Below are positions 44,337 through 53,151 of a stretch of 64,000 nt of DNA, piece by piece. The first letter of the stretch is position 1. Every line of letters starts with the position of its first letter. The translations under genes were made by a program, and so were the position numbers. Below the pieces are notes generated by a model. The model did no database searches. It was not told the origin of the DNA and saw only the letters and a program-made list of their open reading frames with translations. Source of the stretch: Bryobacterales bacterium (lineage in GTDB: Bacteria > Acidobacteriota > Terriglobia > Bryobacterales > Bryobacteraceae); assembly GCA_016713735.1 (NCBI GenBank), contig JADJOP010000007.1:62001-126000 (forward strand), read 5' to 3'.

Positions 44337-45794
44337 CTACTTCACCTTGCCGTCCCACTTGGCGCCTTCCTGAATCGCGACCAACTGATTGCGGTTGGTC
44401 ACGTAGAGCTTGCCGTTGGCGGCGATGAAGGTACCGTAGACGCTCGACCCCATGTTCACTTCCGAAAGCACTTCCTTGCTCTTGCCGTGCTGCATCACAA
44501 CCACGTCGCCGTCCTCATCGCCCAGGTAGACCTTGCCATCCACAACAAACGGCGAGGCCCACACGGCGGCGAGCATGTCGTGCACCCAATAGGGCTTGCC
44601 CGTGGCCGCGTCGAGCGCATGCAGGAAGCCGGAGAAGTCGGCGTAGTAGAGAATGCCATCCACCAGCGCGCCGGTGGAAATCGAGCGGCGAATCTTGTCG
44701 TAGTGCCAGACCAGCCCTTCCTTGGTGATGTCGCCGCGCTTGGTGGCGTCGATGCAATAGAGGTGGCCCACGCCTTCGCCGTGTTCGGGGTCCTGCCCGT
44801 TGGCGATGTAGACCTTGTCGTTCAGGATGACCGGCGTCGAGATCACCTCGTTGCGGTTCTTCGGCCACACCGTGTCCTTCGGGTTCGTATCGAACTCCCA
44901 GAGCAGCTTGCCGTCGGCCACCTGGTAGCCGCGGACCCAACCATCGCCCTGCGCCGAAACGACCATATCCACACCCGCGACCTTCCCTACGGCGGGCGAC
45001 GACCACTGGCCGTGCAGAATCTTCTCGCCGACGCGATTGTCTTCCCACACCACCTGGCCGGTCTTCTTGTTGACGGCGATCAGCGCCGGAGCGCGCGGCG
45101 ACGGGATGTGGACGTGGCTTTCGTCATGGCCATTGGCCGTCATGAGCAGGATCAAATCGCCATAAGGCACGGGCGAGGAGTTGGCGAGGTTGTGCGGAAA
45201 GACGGCGAGCTCTTCCATCATGTCGAGCTTCCACACAATGTCGGCGCTGGTTTTGGCGGTGAGCTTCTCGTCCTTATACGGGCCGTCGTTTTCGTCGTCG
45301 TGGAAGCCCTCCACGTCGAGGCAAAGCAGCTCGGCGCGATTGTTCACGTAGTAGAGGCGGTCGCCTTCGATGAGCGGCGAACTGGCGACGCCCTGGAACG
45401 GCCAGTCGTTCACACGGCCTGCCGCGAGCTTTTCGGTGGCGTGCTGCCAGAGAAACGTCCCGTCGCTTTCTTTAAACGCCATGAGCACGCCGCGGTCGCC
45501 CGTGAGCGCCTTCTCGCGCAGACCCTCATTGTTGGTGCCGACAAACACCTTGCCCCCGGCCACGGTCGGGTTGCCGTACGTCTGCGAACCGACAGCGGAG
45601 ACCCAGGCGACATTCGTTCCCTTAGTCACGTCCCAGGTCTTGGGCAGGCCCTTCATCGTGCGCGTCATGTTGCGCTCGGGCGAGCCGCCCCACATCGGCC
45701 AGTCGGCCGTGCCGGGGTCTCCCGCGTTCAGGGCCACGGAGCCCGCGGCCAGCAAGGCGGCCGTGGCCATCATCGAAACGTTCTTGGCTCGCAT
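44337..45794 (-). CDS. Exported PQQ-like beta-propeller repeat protein
   Basis: This 485-residue protein has an N-terminal signal (SMMATAALLAAGSVALNAG), WPMWGGSPERNMT, and blades with GTFLWQHATE, GQVVWEDNRVG, GKLLWEFDTN and GKPYWVHDML. It belongs to the same broad family as its two operon neighbours but differs in having a long insert with HDDENDGPYKDEK. The start overlaps the upstream gene's stop by one base (TGATG). No PQQ site can be assigned. Confidence 0.92.
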   Translation of the reverse strand: MRAKNVSMMATAALLAAGSVALNAGDPGTADWPMWGGSPERNMTRTMKGLPKTWDVTKGTNVAWVSAVGSQTYGNPTVAGGKVFVGTNNEGLREKALTGDRGVLMAFKESDGTFLWQHATEKLAAGRVNDWPFQGVASSPLIEGDRLYYVNNRAELLCLDVEGFHDDENDGPYKDEKLTAKTSADIVWKLDMMEELAVFPHNLANSSPVPYGDLILLMTANGHDESHVHIPSPRAPALIAVNKKTGQVVWEDNRVGEKILHGQWSSPAVGKVAGVDMVVSAQGDGWVRGYQVADGKLLWEFDTNPKDTVWPKNRNEVISTPVILNDKVYIANGQDPEHGEGVGHLYCIDATKRGDITKEGLVWHYDKIRRSISTGALVDGILYYADFSGFLHALDAATGKPYWVHDMLAAVWASPFVVDGKVYLGDEDGDVVVMQHGKSKEVLSEVNMGSSVYGTFIAANGKLYVTNRNQLVAIQEGAKWDGKVK

Positions 45795-48004
45795 CAGTTC
45801 TTCACCACCTTGATGTTGTCAAAGAAGACTTCGTTGGGCGCATCGGCATAGATGCCCGGAGCGCCTTCGCGGCTTCCGACGGGGTCGATCTTCTCAATGG
45901 TCCACTTGTCGGGCTCCGGTTCGCCCACGGGCCAGGCCTTGCCTTGCGCGCGCACGGTGCCGTTCGAGAGGTTCTCCACACGCAGCTTGAGGCGATACCA
46001 GGTGTCCTTCTTCCAGGCGAAGTCGACGCTGGCGGTGCGCTTGGGTTCGGCCTGCCAGGGCTGGATCTCCAGGCGCTGGTGGTTGCCATACAAGGTGAGC
46101 GCATAGCGCTGCGCCACCACGCCCGCGTCGCCCATGTTGCGGCGGCGGTCAATGGCGCGGACGTCGGCTTCCACGGTGTAGTCATGCTCGTCGGTGTGAC
46201 CGAAGAAGGTGCGGGCGCGCTTGGTGAAGGCGTTGTCGGCCAGCTTGGCCAGCACCTTGCTGCCGTCCATCTCGCGGATGGTGTACTTGCCCAGCGCGTT
46301 CACCCAGAACGGCGGCGGCGGGCCATCCACCTTGCTCATCTCGAAATCGACGCCCAGCGGAGCCACCGGCAGCACGCGCACACGGGCCTCCACCGTTTGG
46401 TCGCCGATCTTGGCCGTGATCTTGCCCGCCTGCACGCGCGTCTCGGCATCGGAGGTAAACTTGCCGTCGCCGCTGATCGAACCCTTCATCGTCGTCGACC
46501 ATTCCGCCTTCTCATTCTTCAGGAAGTTGCCCTTCTCGTCGAAGGAGCGCACGGTGAAGCTGGCGCTCTGCCCGGCGCGCAGGATGACCTCAACAGGCAC
46601 CGCCTGCAACTGCGCGCCTTTATCGACCACCGAGCGTGCCAGTCCGGCCACGCGCGCGGCGATGGGCGTTGCCTTGGCCACTCCCCGGCTCGTCGTGGTG
46701 CGCGCGGCGCCGAGCCGCGAGGGCTTGCCAAATACGTACATCGCCTTTTCCGATACGACGAAGATGCGGCCTTCGCTAACGGCGACCGAGGCCACCACCT
46801 GTTCCGGCTCCTTGCCATCGCCAAGGGTAACCTTGCTCAACACCTCGGCCTTCTCGCGGCTCACCTTCACGATGTAGACGACTCCGCTTTCGGTGGCGAT
46901 GTAGAGCTTGCCGTCGGCCCACACGGGCGTGCCCTTCTGCAAATTGCCGAGGTTCTGTTTCCACAACTCCTGGCCAGTCGCCGGGTCGTAGGCAAAGAGA
47001 TTCGAGGAGTTGTCGATCTGATACAGGACGCCCTCGGCAAAGACGGGATTGGAGTAGCCCATTTGCGGGCCGTAGTCTTTCCACTTCAGGTCGGCGATCT
47101 TCAATTCGCCAGTCTTTGTGCCATCGAGAGCAGCCACCAGGCCCATCTCGTTATCTTCCAGGTTCTCTTCGGAGTGGCTGACGAACACTGTCGTGCCGTC
47201 AACGGCAACGCCGGTGTTCATCCCGCGCTTGGAGACCGGCAGGCTCCACACCTTCTTGCCCGTGCTCACCTGCATGGCGTGCACGGCGCCGTCGCCGCCG
47301 CCGGCAATGAGCAACCGCTGGCCGCCGATCTCGGCGATGATGGGCGGCGAATAGGTGGTGTCATACGGGCGCTGGCCGGGTTGCACGAGCCACACCATGG
47401 CCCCGGTCTTCTTGTCGAAGGCGGCGTAGCGGTGGCCGGCGCGGGCGTTTTCTCCCCAAGCGCTGAGGATGGCGCTGACAATCACCAGTTCGCCATCAAT
47501 CACCGGGCTGACGGTGCGGCCGCCGTGCGTGGAGACGTAGCCGTACTCTTCGTTCAACGAGCGGTCCCACACCTTCTTGCCGTTCTTGTCCACGGCGATG
47601 AGGTGGCCGTCCACGCCAAAGATGTAGATGTTCCCGGTTTCCGCATCCACCGCCGGGGCCGACCAGGCAACGCGGTGGGCCGGGGCGTCGGAATGGAAGA
47701 CGGTATTGAAGTACTCCCAGACAACCTTGCCCGTGGTGGCGTCAAAGCACATCAGGCGCTCCTGCACGGTGTCCTCTTTGCCCGAGGCATTGAAAAGGTA
47801 GACGCGGTTGCCAAAGGTTACCGGCGCGGAGCGGCCGCCGTAAGGGGCCTTCCACAGAAAGTTACGGCCATCCAGCGACCAGTCGTTAACGAGGTTCTTT
47901 TCCGGGGACTTGCCGTCGCGGTTGGGTCCACGGTAGTCGGTCCAATCCGCGGCGTGCAACAGAGCAGTCGCGGCGAGCAGGGTCAGCAGACACAATCGGC
48001 GCAT
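45794..48004 (-). CDS. Exported PQQ-like beta-propeller protein with C-terminal beta-rich domain
   Basis: This 736-residue protein is the first gene of the operon. It has a signal peptide (RRLCLLTLLAATALLHA), DWTDYRGPNRDGKSPE, and a propeller of about 400 residues (GKVVWEYFNT, GKKVWDRSL, GQELWKQNLG). A C-terminal part (about 460-736) follows with an Ig-like stretch and a DUF1080-like jelly roll ending FFDNIKVVKN. The start at 48004 is chosen by the signal peptide; no strong ribosome-binding site is visible. The protein would act in the periplasm or outside. Confidence 0.9.
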   Translation of the reverse strand: MRRLCLLTLLAATALLHAADWTDYRGPNRDGKSPEKNLVNDWSLDGRNFLWKAPYGGRSAPVTFGNRVYLFNASGKEDTVQERLMCFDATTGKVVWEYFNTVFHSDAPAHRVAWSAPAVDAETGNIYIFGVDGHLIAVDKNGKKVWDRSLNEEYGYVSTHGGRTVSPVIDGELVIVSAILSAWGENARAGHRYAAFDKKTGAMVWLVQPGQRPYDTTYSPPIIAEIGGQRLLIAGGGDGAVHAMQVSTGKKVWSLPVSKRGMNTGVAVDGTTVFVSHSEENLEDNEMGLVAALDGTKTGELKIADLKWKDYGPQMGYSNPVFAEGVLYQIDNSSNLFAYDPATGQELWKQNLGNLQKGTPVWADGKLYIATESGVVYIVKVSREKAEVLSKVTLGDGKEPEQVVASVAVSEGRIFVVSEKAMYVFGKPSRLGAARTTTSRGVAKATPIAARVAGLARSVVDKGAQLQAVPVEVILRAGQSASFTVRSFDEKGNFLKNEKAEWSTTMKGSISGDGKFTSDAETRVQAGKITAKIGDQTVEARVRVLPVAPLGVDFEMSKVDGPPPPFWVNALGKYTIREMDGSKVLAKLADNAFTKRARTFFGHTDEHDYTVEADVRAIDRRRNMGDAGVVAQRYALTLYGNHQRLEIQPWQAEPKRTASVDFAWKKDTWYRLKLRVENLSNGTVRAQGKAWPVGEPEPDKWTIEKIDPVGSREGAPGIYADAPNEVFFDNIKVVKN

Positions 48005-48093
48005 AGTTGTTTCGACGAAGGGCACACCTGAATTGTAACCCTGGAGTGTGGATTGGGGACGAGGGGAGGGCCGCGGGCGACGCCCGCTCGGGG

Positions 48094-48351
48094 CTAGAAC
48101 GCCTGGGGGAAAACCGAGAATTCGTAGCCGCGCGGATCCTGCCCGCGCGCTTCGAGGTGGCGAATGCACTCGGCGGCCGAATCGCCGATGGCGTCGATCA
48201 CCTTCAGGGGCAGCGTCTCGGGGGTGTAGAGCTCGAGCGCGATCCACTTGCCCGCCAGCGCCATGCGCTCCTTGAGCGAGAGCGATTCGGGCGGCCTGCC
48301 GAGAAGGTCGTTGGGAAGAAGTGCAGCCGGGGCCATAGGAAGCGTTAGCAT
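48094..48351 (-). CDS. Hypothetical protein, 85 residues
   Basis: I do not recognise this protein. It has no signal peptide or membrane helix. The middle LSLKERMALAGKWIALELYT and the end VIDAIGDSAAECIRHLEARG look helical and well balanced in charge, unlike the surrounding unused frames. Starts at 48351 or 48336 are both possible. It lies between the sigma/anti-sigma operon and the propeller operon, in the same direction as both. Confidence 0.6.
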   Translation of the reverse strand: MLTLPMAPAALLPNDLLGRPPESLSLKERMALAGKWIALELYTPETLPLKVIDAIGDSAAECIRHLEARGQDPRGYEFSVFPQAF

Positions 48352-48421
48352 AGCAAACGCGGATGGGGCCGTGCCGGTATTCCCGCTCCAGGACGGGCTA
48401 CGGTGCGGGGCAGTACGCCGC

Positions 48422-49526
48422 CTAGAAGCGCTTCAGCTCTTCCACCAGCGCCTGCAGGCCGCGCTTGCGGTAAATAGAGGTGAGGCGTTGTTCCTCGCCC
48501 GAAGGAGCCATCGCTCTGCGCATGACGGCATCCTGCAGGACGGCGCGGGCGGGCACCCACAAGCCGCCGTCGCCGAACTCCACCTGGCTCACGAACGCGG
48601 TGAGCGAATCGATGGTGACGGGCAACCCGGCCGCTTCGGTGAATTTGAGCACGCCATCCTGTTTCACCTGGGCGCTCGAATGCGGGAGCAAGGTCAGCCC
48701 GCAGGGGCATCGACCCGGCCGAGTACTCGCGGCCGCGGCTGTCGCGCAGCATCCAGCCGATCTCCACCGAGCGCACCGCGCGGTCACTGTGGTTGCGAAT
48801 GTCGACGTGAGCCACCGAGGCCATCCCGATGGCGGCGGTGGCGGCTCCGCTCACGGCCTCCACGGGCGAATCGGGCAGGCGCAGGAAGGCCACTTCCACC
48901 TTGCGCGCGGGCTGCGCCGTCACGCGCTGGCCGCGAGCCAGTTGCACATCGAGGCGCTGCGTCTCGGCCTGGCGGGCCAGGCTTGCCACGCACTCCTTGC
49001 GCAGCCCGTCGGGGCCTTCTTTTTCCAACACCTGGCGGAACCACAGGCGGTCGCGCTGCGCTTCCATCTCCCAGGCCGTGAGCGCGCGCCGCGAGGCAAA
49101 TCGGTTCGGGCCATAGAAGCTCAGGTCGTCAAATAGCACGCCGTCGAGGGTCACCTCCACCAGCGGCCCGGTGCCTTTTTGCAGCGGACGCAGCAGCAGC
49201 AGGTCGATCTTCACCGGGAAGTTCTCACCGGGGGCGACATCGAGGGAAACCTTGGTCACGCTGGCCCGCCCGCCGGGAGTCACCTCCTGCGAAGCCACCA
49301 GCAGCGTCAGCCCGCGCACACGCCTCGGCGAGGAGTTGCGCAGGCTCATCACGGAATGGAGATCCACCACCAGCGCGCCGCCGCGTTCGCTCGTCGTGGT
49401 GCCGCCCCAATCGGCCGAAACCAGCGTCACCGGCGAATCGTCGGGCAGCGTGATCTTCACCTGCGCCAGCGCCGCCGGGGCGCACAACACAAGCGCGAGG
49501 AGAAGGGCTTTACTCGGCGTAGACAT
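48422..49526 (-). CDS. Exported hypothetical protein (frameshifted)
   Basis: The first frame (49526 to about 48695) encodes a signal peptide (KALLLALVLCAPAALAQ), a beta-rich region and REYSAGSMPLRADL. After a +1 shift the protein continues with LLPHSSAQVKQDGVLKFTE to LQALVEELKRF and a stop at 48422. The combined protein is about 367 residues. It overlaps the end of the anti-sigma gene by 17 bp, so it is the third gene of that operon and may be part of its signalling or target function. No known domain was recognised. Confidence 0.7.
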
Positions 49527-50133
49527 GATGGATCGTCACCTCGCCGGTGTCCTCGTCCACGTATTGCGCGCGGAGTGAGGTTGCCTGCACCGTGGCGCCG
49601 CTGGAGACCTCAACCGCCATGGGCTTGCCGCCCTGGTGGTAAAGAGTCATGGCCGTCGCGCCATTCTTGAGTTCAATGCCTTCCCCCGTCGTCCCCACCA
49701 GCACGCCGGCCTGCGGCGCGGGCTTCTGCGCACGGTTGCTCAGCATCCACGTGGCGCCGTAGAGAACGACGGCCACCGAGGCCAGCGCCACCACGGGCTT
49801 GAAGAACGAGCCATAGCCCTCCGGCTGCAAGTCGTCATCGACGGTGCGCTCACGCCCGCCGCCCGCCGGAGCGACGATTTCGCCCGCTTCCAGGCCGAGA
49901 CGGATGTTGGCCTTCATCTCGGCCGCCATGCGGTCCCAGTTCAACTGCGACGGCATCTCCTGGGCCAGGTCGGTCAGGGCCAGCCGCGTCTCGCGCAGGG
50001 ATTCCAGTTCCAACCGGCAGTCGCGGCAGCCGCCTACATGGCGGTTCATCCGGAAGCGCTCCCACCAGTTCAGCTCGCCACCGGCCAGCAGTGCCAGTTT
50101 GCGCGCGCTGGGATGTCCGCGGCGGCGGTTCAT
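49510..50133 (-). CDS. Zinc-finger anti-sigma factor, membrane-anchored
   Basis: This 207-residue protein has an N-terminal anti-sigma zinc finger, with HVGGCRDC giving the HxxxCxxC ligands (about residues 32-39), then a linker, one membrane helix (FKPVVALASVAVVLYGATWM, about 112-131) and an extracytoplasmic tail of about 75 residues. It should hold the adjacent ECF sigma factor at the membrane until an envelope signal. The start at 50133 is chosen because it overlaps the sigma stop by 4 bp (ATGA) and the zinc finger begins soon after. Confidence 0.9.
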   Translation of the reverse strand: MNRRRGHPSARKLALLAGGELNWWERFRMNRHVGGCRDCRLELESLRETRLALTDLAQEMPSQLNWDRMAAEMKANIRLGLEAGEIVAPAGGGRERTVDDDLQPEGYGSFFKPVVALASVAVVLYGATWMLSNRAQKPAPQAGVLVGTTGEGIELKNGATAMTLYHQGGKPMAVEVSSGATVQATSLRAQYVDEDTGEVTIHHVYAE

Positions 50134-50702
50134 ACTCCGGTCCTTTCGAGAAACCTGCGGAATTTCACCCGGGCGTTGGCGATGTGCGAACGCACGGTGG
50201 CCTTGGAACACTTCAGTTGGCGCGCCACCTCTTCGGCCGGCAGCCCTTCCACGTCGCGCAGCAGCAGGGCCATGCGCTCGCGCGGGCTCAACCGGCGCAG
50301 GCCGGCCTCCAGGCGCGTGCGCTGCTCGGTGCGAATGGCATAGTGCTCCGGGCTTTCCTCATCCTGCGTCGCCAGGGGCTCGCTGAGGTCTTCCATCGCC
50401 GTCAGGTTGACACGGCCATGGCGGCGGAGAAAATCAATGGCGGTGTTGGTGGCCACGCGGCTCAGCCAGTGGGCGGCGCGTTCGGCGTCTCGAATCTGGT
50501 CGCCGCGTTGCAACACCTTAATGAAGACTTCCTGGGTCAGATCCTGCGCGTGATCCTGGTCGCCCACCATGCGGTAAATCTGTAGGTAAATGCGGCGGAG
50601 GTTCTGCTCGACAAAGCGGTCGCGCGCCTCTTGCGTCTCCGCGGCCACAGGCCCCCGCGCATCGCTCATGTCTGCCATTACCTCTTGGACGTATGCCGCC
50701 AT
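50130..50702 (-). CDS. ECF RNA polymerase sigma factor
   Basis: This 190-residue sigma-70 family protein has region 2 (IYLQIYRMVGDQDHAQDLTQ, EVFIKVLQ, HWLSRVATNTAIDFLRRHGR) and region 4 (LSPRERMALLLRDVEGLPAE, CSKATVRSHIANARVKFRRF). It redirects RNA polymerase when released from the anti-sigma factor encoded by the overlapping next gene. The start could also be the third in-frame ATG at 50669, which has an AGAGGT site. A 7-bp inverted repeat lies just upstream of the 50702 start. Confidence 0.93.
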   Translation of the reverse strand: MAAYVQEVMADMSDARGPVAAETQEARDRFVEQNLRRIYLQIYRMVGDQDHAQDLTQEVFIKVLQRGDQIRDAERAAHWLSRVATNTAIDFLRRHGRVNLTAMEDLSEPLATQDEESPEHYAIRTEQRTRLEAGLRRLSPRERMALLLRDVEGLPAEEVARQLKCSKATVRSHIANARVKFRRFLERTGV

Positions 50703-50703
50703 G

Positions 50704-50723
50704 AACAGGATACTCTTCCTGTT
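50704..50723 (-). promoter_or_regulatory. Inverted repeat at the ECF sigma translation start
   Basis: AACAGGA and TCCTGTT (7 bp, perfect) enclose a 6-nt loop. The last base is 2 nt before the first ATG of the sigma gene. In the mRNA the stem includes the AGGA of a possible ribosome-binding site, so the hairpin could block translation, or the DNA could be an operator. Confidence 0.45.
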
Positions 50724-50922
50724 TCTGGTTGACGGCGCCTCTCCCCCAAACGTGCAGGTGTTTTTTCACCTGTCACTTTCTCTGTTTGTTTGCCGGAACA
50801 GTCCAGCCAGGCCCGTCGGCCAGATCTTTGACAACCGGCAGCGGCTCCGAATACGGGCGAGTACTGGGGCTATCGGCACGCGGGATGCCGCGCGCGCCGG
50901 TCCATAATCAGGGAGGACTCTT

Positions 50923-52084
50923 ATGCGCCCAGTCGCCATCATCGGTGCCGGCAAGACGCCCTTCGGAGCGTTTCCAGACCAGAACATCCTCTCGCTCGCC
51001 CTGGCCGCCTGCCGCGGCGCACTGGCCGACGCTTCCCTGGAACCCAATGCCATCGAGGCGCTCTACGTAGGCAATTTCGCCTCGCCCGGCTTCACCGGGC
51101 AAAACCACCTCGCGCCGCTCATCGCCTCCTCGCTCGGCGCGCCGGGCATTCCGGCAACGCGCTTTGAAGCCGCCTGCGCCAGTTCCGGCAGCGCCTTCTT
51201 CCATGCCTGGTCAGCCGTGGCGGCCGGCGTCTACGACCTCGTGCTGGTGTGCGGCGTGGAGAAAATGACCAGCCAGACCACCGCGCGCGTGGCCGAGATC
51301 CTCGCCGGCGCGGGCGACCTCAATGGCGAGGTCCGCGCCGGGGCCACCTTCCCTGCCCTCTTCGCCATGATCGCCAAGCGCCACATGCACGAGTTCGAAA
51401 CCACGCGCGAACACCTCGCCCAGGTCGCCGTCAAGAACCATGCGCACGGCGCGCTCAACCCCGAAGCCCACCTGCGCAAGCGCATCACGCTCGAGCAGGC
51501 CTTGCAGGGGCGTCCGGTATGCGACCCGCTGACTCTTTATGACTGCTCGCTGGTCTCCGATGGCGCGGCCGCCGTGTTGCTGGCCCCCTTGCAGGATGCC
51601 GCCCGCTACACCACCAAACCGGTGCGTGTGCGCGGCGTGGCCCAGACCTCCGATCATCTGGCGTTGGACCGGAAACTGGACATCACGAGTTTCCCCGCCG
51701 TGGCGGCGGCGGGCCATCAGGCCATGCGCATGGCGGGCGCCGGCCCCAAGGACATCCATACGGCGGAGTTGCACGATTGCTTCACCATCGCCGAGATCAT
51801 CGCCTTGGAGGACCTCGGCTTTTGCGGAAGAGGCGAGGGCGGTCCGTTTCACGGCCACGGGAGCGACGGCGCTGGGCGGCGCCATGCCCGTCAATCCTTC
51901 GGGCGGCCTCAAATCAAAGGGACATCCGGTGGGGGCAACAGGCGTCGCACAACTGTGCGAACTCGCCCTTCAGTTGCGCGGCGAAGCGGGCCAGCGCCAG
52001 GTCGCCGGCGCTTCCCTTGCGCTGGCAGAAAACCTCGGCGGATCCGGCGCAACCTGCGTAGTCACGATTCTTGAAGGGTGTTAG
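50923..52084 (+). CDS. Thiolase family (SCP2-type acetyl-CoA acetyltransferase) protein (frameshifted)
   Basis: The first frame runs to about 51832 with AIIGAGKTPFGAFP, the nucleophilic Cys in EAACASSGSAFF, and SDGAAAVLLAP. After one extra T in a TTTT run (about 51829-51832), the frame continues with AEEARAVRFTATGATALGGA, VNPSGGLKSKGHPVGATG with the conserved His, and ENLGGSGATCVVTILEGC to the stop at 52084. The combined enzyme is about 386 residues and complete. It condenses or cleaves acyl-CoA. The sequence is too well preserved for an old pseudogene. Confidence 0.88.
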
Positions 52085-52111
52085 CGGCGGCCCATCAGGC
52101 GGCCGCCCCGC

Positions 52112-52140
52112 TTGAACCTCGTTTTCCAACCTGTTACAGT
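52112..52140 (+). promoter_or_regulatory. Sigma-70 promoter for the 103-residue ORF-hfq-hflX-pgsA run
   Basis: TTGAAC (52112-52117) and TACAGT (52135-52140) are separated by exactly 17 bp. The expected start is near 52147, 7 nt before the ATG at 52154. Confidence 0.6.
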
Positions 52141-52153
52141 GGCGTGTTTACTC

Positions 52154-52465
52154 ATGAAACTAGTCGACGCTCGCCGCGTGGCCATTGAACAGGATGCTCG
52201 TATCCGGTTTGCGATTGCGGGCGGCGCGGAGTGCACGATCGACGAACACGGCGTCGCCCGCGTTGCGTCGTTGCGCGCGGCCCCCCAGTGGACGCTCGAA
52301 GAGGCGTTTGCCTCGGCCGGGGAATTTGTGCTGGAACCCACCGCCCGCGGCAAGGCGGGCAAGCCGCGGCCCTCGCGGCGGCTCTCGCGTGCCGACTTTG
52401 AGAAGCTGTGCGAAAGGAAAGAGTTGGCGGCCCATGCAGCCGCCGGCCAGGATCACGATGAATAA
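52154..52465 (+). CDS. Hypothetical protein, 103 residues, upstream of hfq
   Basis: I do not recognise this protein. It starts MKLVDARRVAIEQDARIRFA and ends with a basic, helical part (RRLSRADFEKLCERKELAAH). There is no signal peptide or membrane helix. The ATG at 52154 fits the promoter 14 bp upstream, whereas the in-frame start at 52112 overlaps the -35 box. The very short leader leaves no room for a ribosome-binding site. It is 253 bp before hfq in the same direction and may share its transcript. Confidence 0.6.
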   Translation: MKLVDARRVAIEQDARIRFAIAGGAECTIDEHGVARVASLRAAPQWTLEEAFASAGEFVLEPTARGKAGKPRPSRRLSRADFEKLCERKELAAHAAAGQDHDE

Positions 52466-52718
52466 CGCCTCCTCACCTGCTCCCATTCCAGGACGTCCGG
52501 CGGCACCCCGCCGCCCCGCGGATGCGGCCAATGGCGCCGACTACGGCCGGCCTGAGCCGCTGGCGCCCCGGGTTCCTGCCCAGCCCGCCCATCCCGAGCT
52601 TCCGGCCACCGCCGGCGCGGGCGGCCACGACGGGGAAGTGATGTACAATCGGGTGAACAGGGTGCCCCAAGTTCCCTCCACAGAAACGAATAGCCCTAGC
52701 GGGCCAAAGGAAAGTCAG

Positions 52719-53021
52719 ATGGAGAAACTTCCCCAAAACATCCAAGAGGCGTTTCTCAACGCCGCCCGGAAAGAGCGGACCTTCCTCACCATCTACCTCA
52801 TGAGCGGAGTCAAACTCTCGGGCCGGATCCGCAGCTTCGACAAGTACAGCGTGGTTCTGGAATCCAATAACCAGGAGCAGCTGATCTTCAAACACGCCAT
52901 CTCCACGGTCGTGGTGGCCAAGCCGGCGCATCATCCCTCCGGACCGCATCATTCCTCCTCGGCGCCGGGCGTGCCCGGGCAGGTGGTGGGCGTGTCGGCG
53001 GGCGACGCCTCTGAGAACTGA
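52719..53021 (+). CDS. hfq: RNA chaperone Hfq
   Basis: This 100-residue Sm-like protein forms a hexameric ring that binds small RNAs and their targets. Sm1 (FLTIYLMSGVKLSGRIRSFD) and Sm2 (LIFKHAISTVV, the YKHAIST equivalent) are intact. The N terminus NIQEAFLNAARKE matches the family, although the usual Gln-Asp pair is altered. The C-terminal tail (about 68-100) is rich in His, Ser, Gly and Pro and of unknown role. The ATG has an AAAGGAAA site 5 nt upstream. The hfq-hflX order is conserved in many bacteria. Confidence 0.96.
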   Translation: MEKLPQNIQEAFLNAARKERTFLTIYLMSGVKLSGRIRSFDKYSVVLESNNQEQLIFKHAISTVVVAKPAHHPSGPHHSSSAPGVPGQVVGVSAGDASEN

Positions 53022-53151
53022 TCTGGCCGTCACACAGATCGCCCCCGAACGGGCCATTCTCGTCGGGCTGGACACACACAAAGCCGCACGCAAGAGCGCC
53101 GCGCCCGGTTCCCCTCCCTACGACGCCTCCGAATCCCTGGAAGAGCTGGTC

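Noticed and set aside
45944..48031. 695-codon open frame on the plus strand
   Set aside because: It mirrors the propeller gene on the other strand and shows no start signal or domain.
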